Positions 1 through 8,891 are shown, counted from the first letter of the stretch. The stretch is 21,975 nt of DNA from an uncultured Clostridium sp. (GCA_934746015.1 CAKVEW010000045.1:1-21975); one strand, 5' to 3'. A program made the numbers and translations. The notes: generated by a model from the sequence alone, not told the origin.

Positions 1-18
1 GATTTAACTACAAAATTA

Positions 19-58
19 ACAAAAAGGATATTTTCATTTTTGAAAATATCCTTTTTGT
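19..58. terminator. Bidirectional rho-independent terminator at left edge
   Basis: A perfect 18-bp inverted repeat (arms 19-36 and 41-58, loop TTTT) carries A-rich and T-rich ends, so either strand would give a hairpin ending in a U tract. It most likely ends a plus-strand gene lying left of the window and may also stop leftward transcription from punA. Confidence 0.8.
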
Positions 59-68
59 CTACAGTCTG

Positions 69-89
69 AGAAGCTGTATAACAGCTTCT
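69..89. repeat. Small hairpin between terminators
   Basis: A 9-bp perfect stem (69-77 with 81-89) closes a 3-nt loop (ATA). There is no U tract on either side, so it is not a convincing terminator by itself. It sits between two better terminator-like hairpins. Confidence 0.4.
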
Positions 90-111
90 AATTTTAAAAC
101 ATATTTATTTT

Positions 112-140
112 AGAAACTCCCTTGGGAGTTTCTTCTTTAA
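112..140 (+). terminator. Second terminator-like hairpin
   Basis: Arms AGAAACTCCC and GGGAGTTTCT (112-121 and 124-133) form a stem with a tight CTTG loop. A T-rich stretch follows on the plus strand, so the orientation fits backup termination of an off-window plus-strand gene. On the minus strand the stem is followed by A-rich sequence. Confidence 0.5.
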
Positions 141-169
141 TTTTACATTTTACATTCTTAATTCTACAT

Positions 170-988
170 TTAAAGCGTTTCTATTATTTTATTCATAAGA
201 GATGTGAATTTTTCTTTAACCATATTAGAAGTTTCAACTACTTCTTCATGATTTAAAGGTTGATCTAAGATTCCAGCAGCCATGTTTGTTAAACAAGAAA
301 TTCCAAGAACCTTCATACCAGAGTGAGCAGCTATTATTACTTCTGGAACTGTAGACATACCTACTGCATCAGCCCCAAGTACTCTAGACATTCTTATTTC
401 AGCTGGAGTTTCATAAGTTGGACCACTAAACATCATATAAATACCTTTTTTAATGTCTATGTTTAAGCTTTTAGCAACTTCTTCAGCTTTTTCTATTAGT
501 TCAGGAGTATAAGAACTAGACATATCTGGGAATCTAGGGCCAAACTCTTTAAGATTAGCACCTATTAATGGATTATCTCCTGAGAAGTTAATTTGGTCTT
601 TTATTATCATTAAATCGCCAGGTTTAAAGCTTTCATTTACAGCTCCACAAGCATTTGTAACTATAAGAGTTTCTACTCCTAATAATTTCATAACTCTAAC
701 TGGGAAAGTTACTTCATTCATTGCATAACCTTCATAGTAGTGGAATCTTCCTTGCATTGCTATAACACATTTACCATTAAGCATACCAATAACTAATCTT
801 CCAGCATGACCTTCTACGGTTGATACAGGGAAGTGAGGAAGCTCTTCATAAGGATAAAATTCTGGGCTTTCTATTGAGTCAGCTAAAGAGCCAAGACCAG
901 AACCTAATATTAATCCAATTTCAGGTTTATACTTAGATTTTTTTATTATAAAATCTGCAGCATTTTTAATCTTCATTGATAAATCCAT
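170..988 (-). CDS. punA: Purine nucleoside phosphorylase (trimeric, PunA type)
   Basis: It phosphorolyses purine (deoxy)ribonucleosides to free base and (deoxy)ribose-1-phosphate in cytosolic purine salvage. The 272-residue length is typical of the trimeric PNP/MTAP family (B. subtilis PupG class). Visible signatures are the phosphate-binding GSGLG (29-33), VEGHAGR with the conserved His at 61, QGRFHYYEGY (79-88), TNACGA (111-116), the base-recognition YETPAE with Glu193, and LTNMAAG with Asn235. The Glu/Asn pair is the one expected for 6-oxopurine specificity. The ATG at 988 is chosen because GAGGTGA lies 4 nt upstream; a second ATG four codons in would be too far from it. The gene lies downstream of murC on the same strand, but murC has its own terminator, so it is probably transcribed separately. 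deoD-type hexameric PNP is excluded by length and motifs. Confidence 0.93.
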   Translation of the reverse strand: MDLSMKIKNAADFIIKKSKYKPEIGLILGSGLGSLADSIESPEFYPYEELPHFPVSTVEGHAGRLVIGMLNGKCVIAMQGRFHYYEGYAMNEVTFPVRVMKLLGVETLIVTNACGAVNESFKPGDLMIIKDQINFSGDNPLIGANLKEFGPRFPDMSSSYTPELIEKAEEVAKSLNIDIKKGIYMMFSGPTYETPAEIRMSRVLGADAVGMSTVPEVIIAAHSGMKVLGISCLTNMAAGILDQPLNHEEVVETSNMVKEKFTSLMNKIIETL

Positions 989-1044
989 AAAATCACCTCT
1001 ATATATAAATTTAATTTCATTAACGTATAATTACTTTCTTGTAA

Positions 1045-1116
1045 ATTATAAAATAAATTTGCATAAAAGAAAACATAAAAGCCAAATAATATCAATATTC
1101 TTGGGGCACTGGTCAA
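1045..1116 (-). promoter_or_regulatory. Candidate punA promoter region
   Basis: On the minus strand TTGACC (1116-1111) is followed after 17 nt by GATATT (1093-1088), a 5/6 and 4/6 match to the vegetative consensus. A perfect TATAAT lies at 1050-1045 but has a poor -35. Either could drive punA; I cannot choose between them. Confidence 0.3.
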
Positions 1117-1135
1117 AAGATATCAAAAATATCAA

Positions 1136-1173
1136 TAAAAGAAAATACTATAAGAGAAGACCCTTATAGTATT
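1136..1173 (-). terminator. murC terminator
   Basis: A perfect 11-bp stem (1144-1154 with 1163-1173) has an 8-nt loop. On the minus strand it is followed by TTCTTTTAT, a U-rich tail. It starts about 20 nt after the murC stop and so separates murC from punA. Confidence 0.8.
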
Positions 1174-1193
1174 TGTTATAAATTCTTTTATAT

Positions 1194-2570
1194 TTACTTT
1201 TCTAATATTATATCTGCAACTTTAACTACATCGCCAGCACCTATAGTTAGAACTATATCTTTTTCTGAAACCTTATTTTTTAAGTATTCAGCAGCTTCTT
1301 CATGGCTATGAACATTAGTACATTTAATACCTTTATCTCTTAGGGCATTTCCAAGATCCTCAGAAGAAACTAAACCAGTATCTTTTTCTCTTGCTGCATA
1401 GATGTCCATAAGAAGTAGCTCATCAACTTCATCAAAGCAAGTTGTAAATTCATTAAATAAAGTCTTAGTTCTAGTATAAGTATGAGGTTGGAATACAGCA
1501 TAGATATTTTTATGAGGTATTAACTCAGCAGTATCTAATGTAGCTTTAATTTCAACTGGATGATGTGCATAATCATCTATTATAGTAGCACCATTAAATT
1601 CACCTTTATATTCAAATCTTTTGTGAGCCCCTTTACATTCCTTTAAGCCTTCTTTGATTATGTCATAAGGAATGTCAAATAATAAACCTACGCAAATAGT
1701 TGATAATGCGTTTAATATATTATGTTTTCCAGTAGTACTTAGAGTTACATCAAATAATTCTTTATTATCTTTGCAAACAGTGAAGCTTGCACAACCATTA
1801 TTATTGAAAGTGATATTAGTAGCTCTTACATCACCTTTATCTAATCCGTAACTAATAGTATTGCATTTAGCCTTCTTTAATATTTCATTTACATTATCAT
1901 CTTCGCAATAACCTATCAGATATCCATCTTCAGGTATTATATTAGAAAATTTCTCAAATGTCTCTTTTATATGATTTAAGTCTCTATAGTAGTCTAAGTG
2001 GTCAGCATCAATATTTAATATAATTCCTATATAAGGATAGAATTTAAGGAAAGATTCCTTATATTCACATGCTTCAGTAATAAAGTATTCGCTATCTCCA
2101 ATTTTAAAGTTTCCGTCTATAACATCTAATTCTCCACCTACTAATATTGTAGGATCTAAATTTGCTTTTAAAGTTATGTGAGAAAGCATTGATGTAGTAG
2201 TTGTTTTACCATGGGTACCAGCTACAGCTACATTGTATTTATGACCTTTCATGATTAATCCAAGGAATTCAGCTCTATCAACAAGCTCTATGTTTTGATT
2301 TTTAGCTTCTATAATTTCTGGATTATCTGATGGAATTGCTGCAGTATAAACTACTAAGTCTACATTTTTAATATTATCTTTGTTATGACCTATGTATATT
2401 TCTGCACCTTCAGCCTTTAATTTATTAGTTATTTCAGATTCTTTAGAGTCAGATCCAGACACTTTATAACCTTTAGTTAATAAAAGGGCAGCAAGACCAC
2501 TCATACTAATTCCGCCAATTCCTATAAAATGAACTTTTTTATTTATATCTTCATTAACATTGAATGACAA
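1194..2570 (-). CDS. murC: UDP-N-acetylmuramate--L-alanine ligase MurC
   Basis: It adds L-Ala to UDP-MurNAc with ATP, the first step of stem-peptide assembly for peptidoglycan, in the cytosol. Seen from the chosen start: the N-terminal Rossmann motif [14 protein letters not shown] (14-27), the Mur ligase P-loop [11 protein letters not shown] (117-127), a central [11 protein letters not shown] motif, and the C-terminal [14 protein letters not shown] typical of MurC. The start is TTG at 2570. AAAAGGAG lies 8 nt upstream of it, and the protein then begins MSFNVNED at 458 residues, the family's normal length. The in-frame ATG at 2606 would put the ribosome binding site inside the gene and add 12 atypical residues. 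It is transcribed divergently from purR and ends at its own terminator. Confidence 0.95.
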   Translation of the reverse strand: MSFNVNEDINKKVHFIGIGGISMSGLAALLLTKGYKVSGSDSKESEITNKLKAEGAEIYIGHNKDNIKNVDLVVYTAAIPSDNPEIIEAKNQNIELVDRAEFLGLIMKGHKYNVAVAGTHGKTTTTSMLSHITLKANLDPTILVGGELDVIDGNFKIGDSEYFITEACEYKESFLKFYPYIGIILNIDADHLDYYRDLNHIKETFEKFSNIIPEDGYLIGYCEDDNVNEILKKAKCNTISYGLDKGDVRATNITFNNNGCASFTVCKDNKELFDVTLSTTGKHNILNALSTICVGLLFDIPYDIIKEGLKECKGAHKRFEYKGEFNGATIIDDYAHHPVEIKATLDTAELIPHKNIYAVFQPHTYTRTKTLFNEFTTCFDEVDELLLMDIYAAREKDTGLVSSEDLGNALRDKGIKCTNVHSHEEAAEYLKNKVSEKDIVLTIGAGDVVKVADIILEK

Positions 2571-2634
2571 AATACCAACTCCTTTTATATTAAGAATAAT
2601 TTTCAAATTACACTTAAATAGTTTTCACTTTATA

Positions 2635-2662
2635 ATTATATACAAATTTGAGAAAATGAACA
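2635..2662 (-). promoter_or_regulatory. Candidate murC promoter
   Basis: The minus strand shows a perfect TATAAT (2640-2635). A weak -35, TGTTCA (2662-2657), lies 16 nt upstream. The -10 is convincing; the -35 matches only 3/6. Confidence 0.35.
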
Positions 2663-2753
2663 CATAAAAAAACTATATATTATATATTTTGGTGAAATTT
2701 TATTTAAATTTTTATAAATATATGTAAATTAGAGTAATAGTGATTAAAATCTA

Positions 2754-2782
2754 TTGATATTGAGAAAAATATAGAATAAAAT
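2754..2782 (+). promoter_or_regulatory. Probable purR promoter (sigma-A type)
   Basis: TTGATA (2754-2759), a 17-nt spacer and TAAAAT (2777-2782) give 5/6 and 5/6 matches. Transcription would begin near 2789, leaving a leader of about 60 nt that contains the PurBox-like site. Confidence 0.55.
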
Positions 2783-2810
2783 ATGAATATTAGATGCTTA
2801 AAACTAACAA

Positions 2811-2823
2811 ATAATTCGGAAAA
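2811..2823 (+). promoter_or_regulatory. PurBox-like site in purR leader
   Basis: ATAATTCGGAAAA matches the inverted B. subtilis PurBox consensus AWWGTTCGGWWWT at 11 of 13 positions (mismatches at positions 4 and 13). It lies just downstream of the purR promoter, as expected for autorepression. No partner half-site is visible at the usual spacing, so this is weak. Confidence 0.3.
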
Positions 2824-2847
2824 TAATAAAAATGTAGGTGATATATT

Positions 2848-3663
2848 TTGGAAAAATTAAGTAGAAACAGTAGAGTTGTTGCTATTACGAAAGTTTTAAC
2901 TGAAAATCCTAACAAAGTAATAGGACTAAATAAGTTTTCAGAACTACTAAATGCAGCAAAATCAACTATTAGTGAAGATATAGTTATAGTAAGAGAGATA
3001 TTAGAAAAACTTGAAATGGGAAAAGTTGAAACTATTGCTGGTGCAGCTGGGGGAATTAAGTACATACCAGGAATAGAAAAGGAAAGTAAAAAGAAGTTTG
3101 TAGAAGATATTTGTGAAATGTTAAAAGACGAAAGTAGAATAGTTCCAGGTAATTTTATTTATGTGACGGATTTAATGTATAATCCTCAAATTATTAGTAA
3201 GGCTGGAGTTATTTTGTCTTTAGAATTTTATGAAAAGGAAGTAGATTATGTAGTAACTGTAGAAACTAAGGGTATTCCTTTGGCTTATGAAGTTGCAAGA
3301 AATTTAGGTATTCCTCTAGTAATTATTAGAAGAGATAATAAAGTTACTGAAGGGTCAACTGTTACAATAAACTATGTATCAGGGACAAGTGGTAGAATAC
3401 AGCAAATGTCATTATCTAAAAGGTCAATGAAACCTAGAAGCAAATGTATATTTATAGATGACTTCTTAAGAGGTGGAGGAACGGCACAAGGAATAAAGAA
3501 TTTATTAAATGAATTCGAAAGTGAATTAGTAGGAATCGGAGTATTAGTAGACAATATAGGAGTTAAACAAAAGAGAGTTAAAGACTATATTTCTATAGTA
3601 GAACTTAATAACTTAGATGAAAATAAAACTTTAGAGGTAAAACCTTCAAATTTAATATTATAA
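2848..3663 (+). CDS. purR: Pur operon repressor PurR
   Basis: This is a PRPP-responsive transcription factor of the Firmicute PurR family: an N-terminal winged helix (about 1-75, including the helix-turn-helix around SELLNAAKSTISEDIVIVRE) fused to a type I phosphoribosyltransferase fold. The PRPP-binding loop CIFIDDFLRGGGTAQG (200-215) is clear. In B. subtilis PurR, PRPP relieves DNA binding and the protein lacks transferase activity; that is family knowledge. At 271 residues the length fits. The TTG start at 2848 is supported by AGGTGA 6 nt upstream and by the family-like N-terminus MEKLSRNSR; no ATG alternative exists nearby. It lies upstream of spoVG as in B. subtilis, but the yabJ gene found between them there is absent. 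Confidence 0.95.
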   Translation: MEKLSRNSRVVAITKVLTENPNKVIGLNKFSELLNAAKSTISEDIVIVREILEKLEMGKVETIAGAAGGIKYIPGIEKESKKKFVEDICEMLKDESRIVPGNFIYVTDLMYNPQIISKAGVILSLEFYEKEVDYVVTVETKGIPLAYEVARNLGIPLVIIRRDNKVTEGSTVTINYVSGTSGRIQQMSLSKRSMKPRSKCIFIDDFLRGGGTAQGIKNLLNEFESELVGIGVLVDNIGVKQKRVKDYISIVELNNLDENKTLEVKPSNLIL

Positions 3664-3727
3664 AACAACAAAATTATTACACGAAATTGCTGAATTTTAT
3701 AAAAATTTAAAAAAGTTTAAAAATAAA

Positions 3728-3756
3728 AAAGGATTTTCAAACTTTTTATAGAATTT
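3728..3756 (+). promoter_or_regulatory. Sigma-H promoter of spoVG
   Basis: AAAGGATTT (3728-3736), an 11-nt spacer and ATAGAATTT (3748-3756) match the B. subtilis sigma-H consensus RNAGGAWWW-N11/12-RNNGAATTT at every defined position. spoVG is a classical sigma-H gene in B. subtilis, so position and sequence agree. Confidence 0.85.
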
Positions 3757-3788
3757 TATATCTATCATAGCAACGGAGGTGTAGTGCA

Positions 3789-4073
3789 ATGACAATAACT
3801 GATGTAAGAATTAGAAAAATAGCTTCAGATGGAAAAATGAAGGCTATAGTTTCTGTTACATTTGACAATGAATTTGTAGTTCATGACATTAAGGTAATTG
3901 AAGGTCAAAATGGATTATTTATAGCAATGCCTAGTAGAAAGACACCAGATGGAGAATTTAAAGATATAGCGCATCCTATAAATACTGACACAAGAGAAAA
4001 AATTCAGACATCAATTCTAGAAGCTTATGAAAAAGCTAAATTAGAAGATGAATCAGAAGTAGTTGTTGATTAA
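3789..4073 (+). CDS. spoVG: SpoVG, RNA-binding regulator of sporulation/septation
   Basis: SpoVG is a small conserved nucleic-acid-binding protein. In Bacillus it affects asymmetric septation and spore cortex, and in other Firmicutes it acts as a global RNA/DNA-binding regulator. The 94-residue protein is collinear with the family from [11 protein letters not shown], with the conserved core [17 protein letters not shown] and [19 protein letters not shown]. The acidic C-tail is usual. The ATG has a strong CGGAGGTG ribosome binding site. It is monocistronic here: its own sigma-H promoter in front and a strong terminator 14 nt behind. Confidence 0.96.
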   Translation: MTITDVRIRKIASDGKMKAIVSVTFDNEFVVHDIKVIEGQNGLFIAMPSRKTPDGEFKDIAHPINTDTREKIQTSILEAYEKAKLEDESEVVVD

Positions 4074-4087
4074 TAGTAACTAACTAA

Positions 4088-4117
4088 AAATAAAAGGGAT
4101 ATCCCTTTTATTTTTTT
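4088..4117 (+). terminator. spoVG terminator
   Basis: A perfect 26-nt palindrome (4088-4113) folds into an 11-bp stem with an ATAT loop. It runs into a run of ten T's interrupted only by one A. It separates spoVG from glmU. Confidence 0.9.
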
Positions 4118-4140
4118 GTCAAAGATTATGTGCTTATATA

Positions 4141-4149
4141 TGGTATAAT
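4141..4149 (+). promoter_or_regulatory. glmU extended -10 promoter
   Basis: TGGTATAAT is a perfect extended -10 element (TGN plus TATAAT). TTGTCA at 4116-4121 is too far away (22 nt) to be its -35, so the extension probably compensates. Transcription would begin near 4156. Confidence 0.55.
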
Positions 4150-4258
4150 TAAGGTTGAAATAGTTACATCAATACAATATAATAGAATGAGATGTTTACG
4201 AACGTTTTTTATAAAAAATATAAATTTGTCCTTAACATTATATAGTGAGGTGAGCTTT

Positions 4259-5629
4259 ATGTATAAATGTGCATTGATTTTAGCTGCAGGACAAGGAACA
4301 AGAATAAAATCTAATTTGCCAAAGGTTTTACACAAGGTTTGTGGCAAAGAGATGGTTAATCATGTTATTGATACCATGAGAAAAGCTGAAATAGATGATA
4401 TAAATGTAATTATAGGAAGAGGAGCAGATTTAGTAAAAGAAAAAACTGCTTCAAGAAATATTAGCTATTCATTACAAGAAGAGCAATTAGGAACTGGGCA
4501 TGCTGTAAAATGTGCTATTGATTTTCTAAAAGGTAAAAAGGGAATCGTAGGCGTGTTTGCTGGTGATGCTCCTTTAATCAAGCCTGAAACTATTGAAAAG
4601 TTATTTGATACACATATTGAAAATAATAATTCTGCTACATTATTATCTTCTATAGTTGAAGATCCAACAGGATATGGAAGAATAGTTAGAGATGGTAATG
4701 AAGTATTAAAGATTGTTGAGCATAAGGATTGTACTGAAGAAGAGCTAAAAATAAATGAAATGAATGCTGCTATTTATTGTTTTGATATTGAAAGTTTATT
4801 AAGTTCACTTGAAAAGATATCTAATGATAATAACCAAGGAGAGTATTATTTAACTGATGTTATTGGAATACTAAAAGACCAAAATAAAAAGGTAGGAGCA
4901 GTATCAATAGATTATGAAGAAACCATTGGAGTTAATTCTAGGGTTCAATTAGCAGAAGCTGAAGAAATATTAAGAAGAAGAATTAACAAAATGCATATGG
5001 AAAATGGAGTTACATTAATAGATCCAAATTCTACATACATAGGAGATGATGTAGAGATTGGGAAAGACACAATAATATATCCTGGAAATGTAATTGAAGG
5101 TAATACTAAGATTGGAGAAGGTGTTATGATATATCCTAATTCAAGAATTTCAAATAGTATTATTGAGAATGATGTAGAAATACAATCTTCTGTAATAATT
5201 GATAGTAAAATTGGGGAAAGAACTACTGTTGGCCCATTTGCATATATAAGGCCAGAGTCTGTAATTGGAAATGACGCTAGAATAGGGGATTTTGTTGAAA
5301 TTAAAAAATCAACTATAGGAAATAATACAAAGGTATCGCATTTAACATATATAGGGGATGCAAAAGTTGGGGAACATTGTAATTTTGGATGTGGAACAGT
5401 AGTAGTTAACTATGATGGTAAGAAGAAAAATACAACAATAATAGGTAATAATAGTTTTATAGGTTGTAATACTAACTTAGTATCACCAGTTACAGTAGAA
5501 GATAACACATATATTGCTGCAGGTTCAACTATAGTGAATGATGTAAAAGAAGGGGAACTTGCAGTTGCAAGAGCTAAACAAAGGAATATAGAAGGTTGGG
5601 TAGCCAAAAGAGGTCTTACTAACAAATAG
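4259..5629 (+). CDS. glmU: Bifunctional GlmU (glucosamine-1-P acetyltransferase / GlcNAc-1-P uridylyltransferase)
   Basis: It makes UDP-GlcNAc in two steps: acetylation of GlcN-1-P, then uridylyl transfer from UTP. It feeds peptidoglycan and teichoic acid synthesis. The N-terminal pyrophosphorylase domain (about 1-230) shows [11 protein letters not shown] (8-18), [11 protein letters not shown] (73-83) and AGDAPLI with the metal-ligand Asp103. The C-terminal part (250-456) is a left-handed beta helix of hexapeptide repeats, with the catalytic-His motif [10 protein letters not shown] (His361). Length 456 is normal. The ATG at 4259 has GAGGTGA 5 nt upstream. An in-frame upstream ATG at 4130 would add 43 residues unlike the family and lies before the predicted transcription start. 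It is followed by prs after 49 nt, as in B. subtilis. Confidence 0.97.
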   Translation: MYKCALILAAGQGTRIKSNLPKVLHKVCGKEMVNHVIDTMRKAEIDDINVIIGRGADLVKEKTASRNISYSLQEEQLGTGHAVKCAIDFLKGKKGIVGVFAGDAPLIKPETIEKLFDTHIENNNSATLLSSIVEDPTGYGRIVRDGNEVLKIVEHKDCTEEELKINEMNAAIYCFDIESLLSSLEKISNDNNQGEYYLTDVIGILKDQNKKVGAVSIDYEETIGVNSRVQLAEAEEILRRRINKMHMENGVTLIDPNSTYIGDDVEIGKDTIIYPGNVIEGNTKIGEGVMIYPNSRISNSIIENDVEIQSSVIIDSKIGERTTVGPFAYIRPESVIGNDARIGDFVEIKKSTIGNNTKVSHLTYIGDAKVGEHCNFGCGTVVVNYDGKKKNTTIIGNNSFIGCNTNLVSPVTVEDNTYIAAGSTIVNDVKEGELAVARAKQRNIEGWVAKRGLTNK

Positions 5630-5678
5630 TTATTTAGATAAACAAAAGTGTTAAAAATATTAAGGAGGTCTTCATACA

Positions 5679-6641
5679 ATGATAACCCATGGAAAAAATA
5701 TAAAAATATTTACTGGAAACTCACATCCAGAATTAGCGAAAGAAATTGCAGACATTTTAGGATTGCCACTTGGTAAAGCAAAGGTTTCAACATTTAGTGA
5801 TGGTGAAATATCAGTTGATATAGGAGAAACAGTAAGAGGAGCGGATGTGTTTGTAGTTCAATCAACTAGTTCACCAGTTAATAATAACTTAATGGAACTA
5901 TTAATAATGATAGATGCATTTAAGAGAGCTTCAGCTGGAAGAATAACAGTTGTTATGCCTTATTATGGATATGCTAGACAAGATAGAAAAGCTAAATCTA
6001 GAGATCCTATTACAGCAAAATTAGTTGCAGATCTATTAACAGCAGCTGGAGCACATAGAGTGCTAACTATGGATTTACATGCAGCTCAAATCCAAGGATA
6101 TTTTAATATACCAGTTGATCATTTATTAGGATCACCAATACTAGCAAATTACTTTGTTGGAAAGGGATTTGATGAGGAAGATGATGTAGTTGTTGTTTCA
6201 CCAGATTTAGGAAGTGTTACAAGAGCTAGAAAATTTGCAGATAGATTACATGCACCAATAGCAATTATTGACAAGAGAAGACCTAAAGCAAATGTATCAG
6301 AAATTATGAACATTATAGGAGACATAAAAGGTAAAAAATGTATACTTATAGATGATATGATAGATACGGCTGGAACTATAGCAAATGCAGCAAATGCATT
6401 AAAGGATTTAGGAGCTAAAAATGTTTATGCATGTTGTACTCATGGAGTTTTATCAGGACCTGCTTTTGAAAGAATAAATAATTCAGCAATAGAAGAATTA
6501 GTTATGTTAAATACTATAAAACTACCAGAAGATAAACAAGATTTAATTAAATTTAAAGCATTATCAGTAGCACCTTTATTTGCAGAAGCAATAAAGAGAA
6601 TTTACGATGATGAACCAATAAGTAAACTATTTGAAGCTTAA
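5679..6641 (+). CDS. prs: Ribose-phosphate pyrophosphokinase (PRPP synthetase)
   Basis: It transfers pyrophosphate from ATP to ribose-5-phosphate to give PRPP, the precursor of purines, pyrimidines, His, Trp and NAD, in the cytosol. The class I signatures are all present: the ATP-region motif [18 protein letters not shown] (93-110), [12 protein letters not shown] with the conserved His134, [11 protein letters not shown], and the PRPP/ribose-5-P loop [13 protein letters not shown] (221-233). At 320 residues it is full length. AAGGAGG lies well placed before the ATG. It is probably co-transcribed with glmU (49-nt gap, no terminator) and is closed by a terminator. PRPP is the effector of the PurR encoded in the same region. 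Confidence 0.97.
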   Translation: MITHGKNIKIFTGNSHPELAKEIADILGLPLGKAKVSTFSDGEISVDIGETVRGADVFVVQSTSSPVNNNLMELLIMIDAFKRASAGRITVVMPYYGYARQDRKAKSRDPITAKLVADLLTAAGAHRVLTMDLHAAQIQGYFNIPVDHLLGSPILANYFVGKGFDEEDDVVVVSPDLGSVTRARKFADRLHAPIAIIDKRRPKANVSEIMNIIGDIKGKKCILIDDMIDTAGTIANAANALKDLGAKNVYACCTHGVLSGPAFERINNSAIEELVMLNTIKLPEDKQDLIKFKALSVAPLFAEAIKRIYDDEPISKLFEA

Positions 6642-6657
6642 TACATAATTGGATAAA

Positions 6658-6700
6658 AAGCCTCTAAGAAGCACAAACTTTTTAGAGGCTTACTATTTAT
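6658..6700 (+). terminator. prs terminator
   Basis: A perfect 10-bp stem AAGCCTCTAA / TTAGAGGCTT (6658-6667 with 6682-6691), loop 14 nt, is followed by ACTATTTATATTT. It closes glmU-prs and marks the left border of the two-component cassette. Confidence 0.75.
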
Positions 6701-6785
6701 ATTTAATTGTGGTATTTAATTTGATACAAAAAAACTCATAAGAAAAATAGATTATATATATAGTTTTAAGGATGGTGTTATATTT

Positions 6786-7472
6786 ATGAATAATAAATTA
6801 GGCAAGGTATTAATTGTAGATGATGATGAAAATATCTGCGAAGTTATTAATATGTATCTATTAAATGGAGGGTATGAGACTAGAACATGTCATAGTGGAA
6901 AAGAAGCTATTAACTTATTTTTAGACTTTAAGCCTGATATAATATTACTTGATATTATGCTCCCAAAAATGGATGGAATTGAAGTATTAAAATGTATAAG
7001 AAAAAATAGTGAAATTCCAGTAATTATGATAACAGCAAAAGGAGATACATTTGATAAGGTATTAGCACTAGAGCTTGGAGCTGATGATTATATTGTTAAG
7101 CCTTTTGAGCCTAAAGAGTTAATGGCAAGAATTAAGGCTGTTATGAGAAGGTATAATTATGATGAAAAAGATACAGAAGTTATTAATTATAAAGATTTAA
7201 TTATAGATGCAGCTTCTTATAATGTAGTTTATAAAGGAGAAGAAGTAAAGATGCCACCTAAGGAATTTGAACTTTTAAATTACTTAGCTGTAAACAAAAA
7301 TAAAGTTTTTACAAGAGAGCAATTACTTTGTGAAGTTTGGGGATATGATTATCCAGGAGATTCTAGAACTGTAGATGTTCATATTAAAAGGCTTAGAGAA
7401 AAAATAAGTGGAGGAGCTAACTGGCAAATAGAAACTGTTTGGGGAGTCGGATATAAATTTGAGGTGAAATAG
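6786..7472 (+). CDS. OmpR/PhoB-family response regulator
   Basis: This is a DNA-binding response regulator. The receiver domain (1-120) has the acidic pocket DDDE (12-15), phosphoacceptor Asp56 in DIILLDIMLP, the switch Thr83 in MITAKG and Lys105 in VKPF. The C-terminal winged-helix domain (about 132-226) shows PPKEFELLNYLAVN and the recognition-helix region RTVDVHIKRLREKI. Length 228 is standard. The stop codon is directly followed by the kinase ATG, so the pair is translationally coupled and cognate. AAGGATGGTG precedes the ATG. A weak promoter candidate (TTGATA at 6721, 16 nt, AAAAAT) lies upstream of it. Targets are unknown. It is not obviously WalR or PhoP; no specific name can be given from sequence alone. 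Confidence 0.92.
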   Translation: MNNKLGKVLIVDDDENICEVINMYLLNGGYETRTCHSGKEAINLFLDFKPDIILLDIMLPKMDGIEVLKCIRKNSEIPVIMITAKGDTFDKVLALELGADDYIVKPFEPKELMARIKAVMRRYNYDEKDTEVINYKDLIIDAASYNVVYKGEEVKMPPKEFELLNYLAVNKNKVFTREQLLCEVWGYDYPGDSRTVDVHIKRLREKISGGANWQIETVWGVGYKFEVK

Positions 7473-8891
7473 ATGAAAAGGAAAAGTGTAATATACAAAC
7501 TTTTAATTACATTTTTATCTATTACTACAGTTGTTTTAATATTAGTTGGAATATTCTTATCAATAATTATAAATAAGGAATACTCTAATGAAAAAAGGAA
7601 TCTTATAAGTAAATATATTGAAATAATTGAGGAATCTACAACAAAATTCATAAATAATAATGATGAAGCAGGCTACAAAGATTTAATTAATACAATGAAG
7701 ATAGTTAAGTTATCTGTAAATATGGATTCAATAGTAATTGATAGTCAAGGTTATGCTTATGAGGTTTCAGATGAAGAATTATCTTATTTAAAATTCACTA
7801 AAATAGATATAACGGCTTCTGATTTAGCATCATTAAAAGAGAATAAAATAATTGAAAATAATTTTATAAATAAATCAAATAAGAAAGTAAAAGCACATTA
7901 TGTACCTCTCTTTGGTAATGGGAGTTTTAATGGAATAGTTATTTTACTTGAAAATAATGCGGATAAAAGTATCCTTAATTTATATACTATAATTTGGGCA
8001 TTTGTACTAATTGCAGTTATACTTTCTGATATCATAGCTTATTATTTTGCTAAAAAGATATTGATAAATCCTCTGGCTGAAATTAATAATGCAGCTAAGA
8101 AGATTGCAAAGGGAGAAGTAGAAAAAAGAGTATATATAGAATCAGATGATGAAATTGGAGATTTGGCGGATTCCTTTAATATGATGGCAGAATCTCTAGA
8201 AAAAGTAGACCTAGCAAGAAGAGAATTTATTTCCAATGTATCTCATGAATTAAGATCCCCAATAACATCTATAAAGGGATTTATAACAGGGATTATAGAT
8301 GGTGTTATACCAAAGGATAAAGAAGATTATTACTTAAATATAGTTAATGATGAGGTAAGTAGACTATCAAGGTTAGTAACAGATCTTTTAGATATATCTT
8401 CTATGGAATCAGGTAAGTTTAAAATGAACATAGGGAAGGTTGATATTAATGAAATAATAACCTTATGTATTTTAAAGCTGCAAGGGAAAATTGAAGAGAA
8501 GAAAATAAGTGTAGAAGTTATGTTTAGTGATAATTACCAATACTGCTTTGCTGATAGAGATAGAATAATCCAAGTTGTAATAAATTTGATTGAGAATGCT
8601 ATTAAGTATGGAGATGAAGGTGGAAAAATAAAGATTGAAACTTATGCAAAATCAGATAAAGTTTTTATAAGTATCTTTAATACTGGAGAAAATATTCCTA
8701 AAGAAGATATAAATAAGATTTGGGAAAGATTTTATAAAGTAGATAAGTCTAGAACAAATAAAATAAGTACAGGATTAGGATTACCTATAGTTAGATTAAT
8801 TTTATCTCAGCATGAACAGGATATATGGATTGATAATATTACAGGTAAAGGTGTTAAGTTCACATTTACATTAAAGAGAACTACTAAATAA
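7473..8891 (+). CDS. Membrane sensor histidine kinase (HAMP type)
   Basis: This is the cognate kinase of the preceding regulator. Domain order: TM helix 1 (about 10-33), an extracytoplasmic sensor of about 135 residues, TM helix 2 (171-193), a HAMP linker (about 194-246), the dimerisation/phosphoacceptor H-box FISNVSHELRSPI with His258, the N-box NLIENAIKYG (371-380), the IFNTGENI segment where the G1 box would lie, the F-box WERFYKVDKSR, and the G2 box TGLGLPIV (433-440). All catalytic elements look intact. Its ATG abuts the regulator's stop, with GAGGTG inside the regulator's last codons. The sensor segment has no motif I recognise. It is followed 24 nt later by the HtrA-like membrane protein, which probably shares its signalling role. 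Confidence 0.93.
   Translation: MKRKSVIYKLLITFLSITTVVLILVGIFLSIIINKEYSNEKRNLISKYIEIIEESTTKFINNNDEAGYKDLINTMKIVKLSVNMDSIVIDSQGYAYEVSDEELSYLKFTKIDITASDLASLKENKIIENNFINKSNKKVKAHYVPLFGNGSFNGIVILLENNADKSILNLYTIIWAFVLIAVILSDIIAYYFAKKILINPLAEINNAAKKIAKGEVEKRVYIESDDEIGDLADSFNMMAESLEKVDLARREFISNVSHELRSPITSIKGFITGIIDGVIPKDKEDYYLNIVNDEVSRLSRLVTDLLDISSMESGKFKMNIGKVDINEIITLCILKLQGKIEEKKISVEVMFSDNYQYCFADRDRIIQVVINLIENAIKYGDEGGKIKIETYAKSDKVFISIFNTGENIPKEDINKIWERFYKVDKSRTNKISTGLGLPIVRLILSQHEQDIWIDNITGKGVKFTFTLKRTTK

Noticed and set aside
1090..1136. ATATCAAT/ATATCAA repeats between punA and murC as an operator or riboswitch
   Set aside because: They are short, AT-rich and not symmetric; no conserved riboswitch core or guanine-riboswitch-like helices could be found.
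2790..3065. Minus-strand open frame of 91 codons over purR
   Set aside because: It is antisense to a well-supported gene, and its Ile/Ser/Phe-rich composition is what reverse translation of AT-rich coding DNA gives.
4130..4258. Upstream in-frame extension of glmU by 43 residues
   Set aside because: It begins before the predicted transcription start near 4156, has no ribosome binding site, and does not resemble GlmU; ATG 4259 has GAGGTGA at 5 nt.
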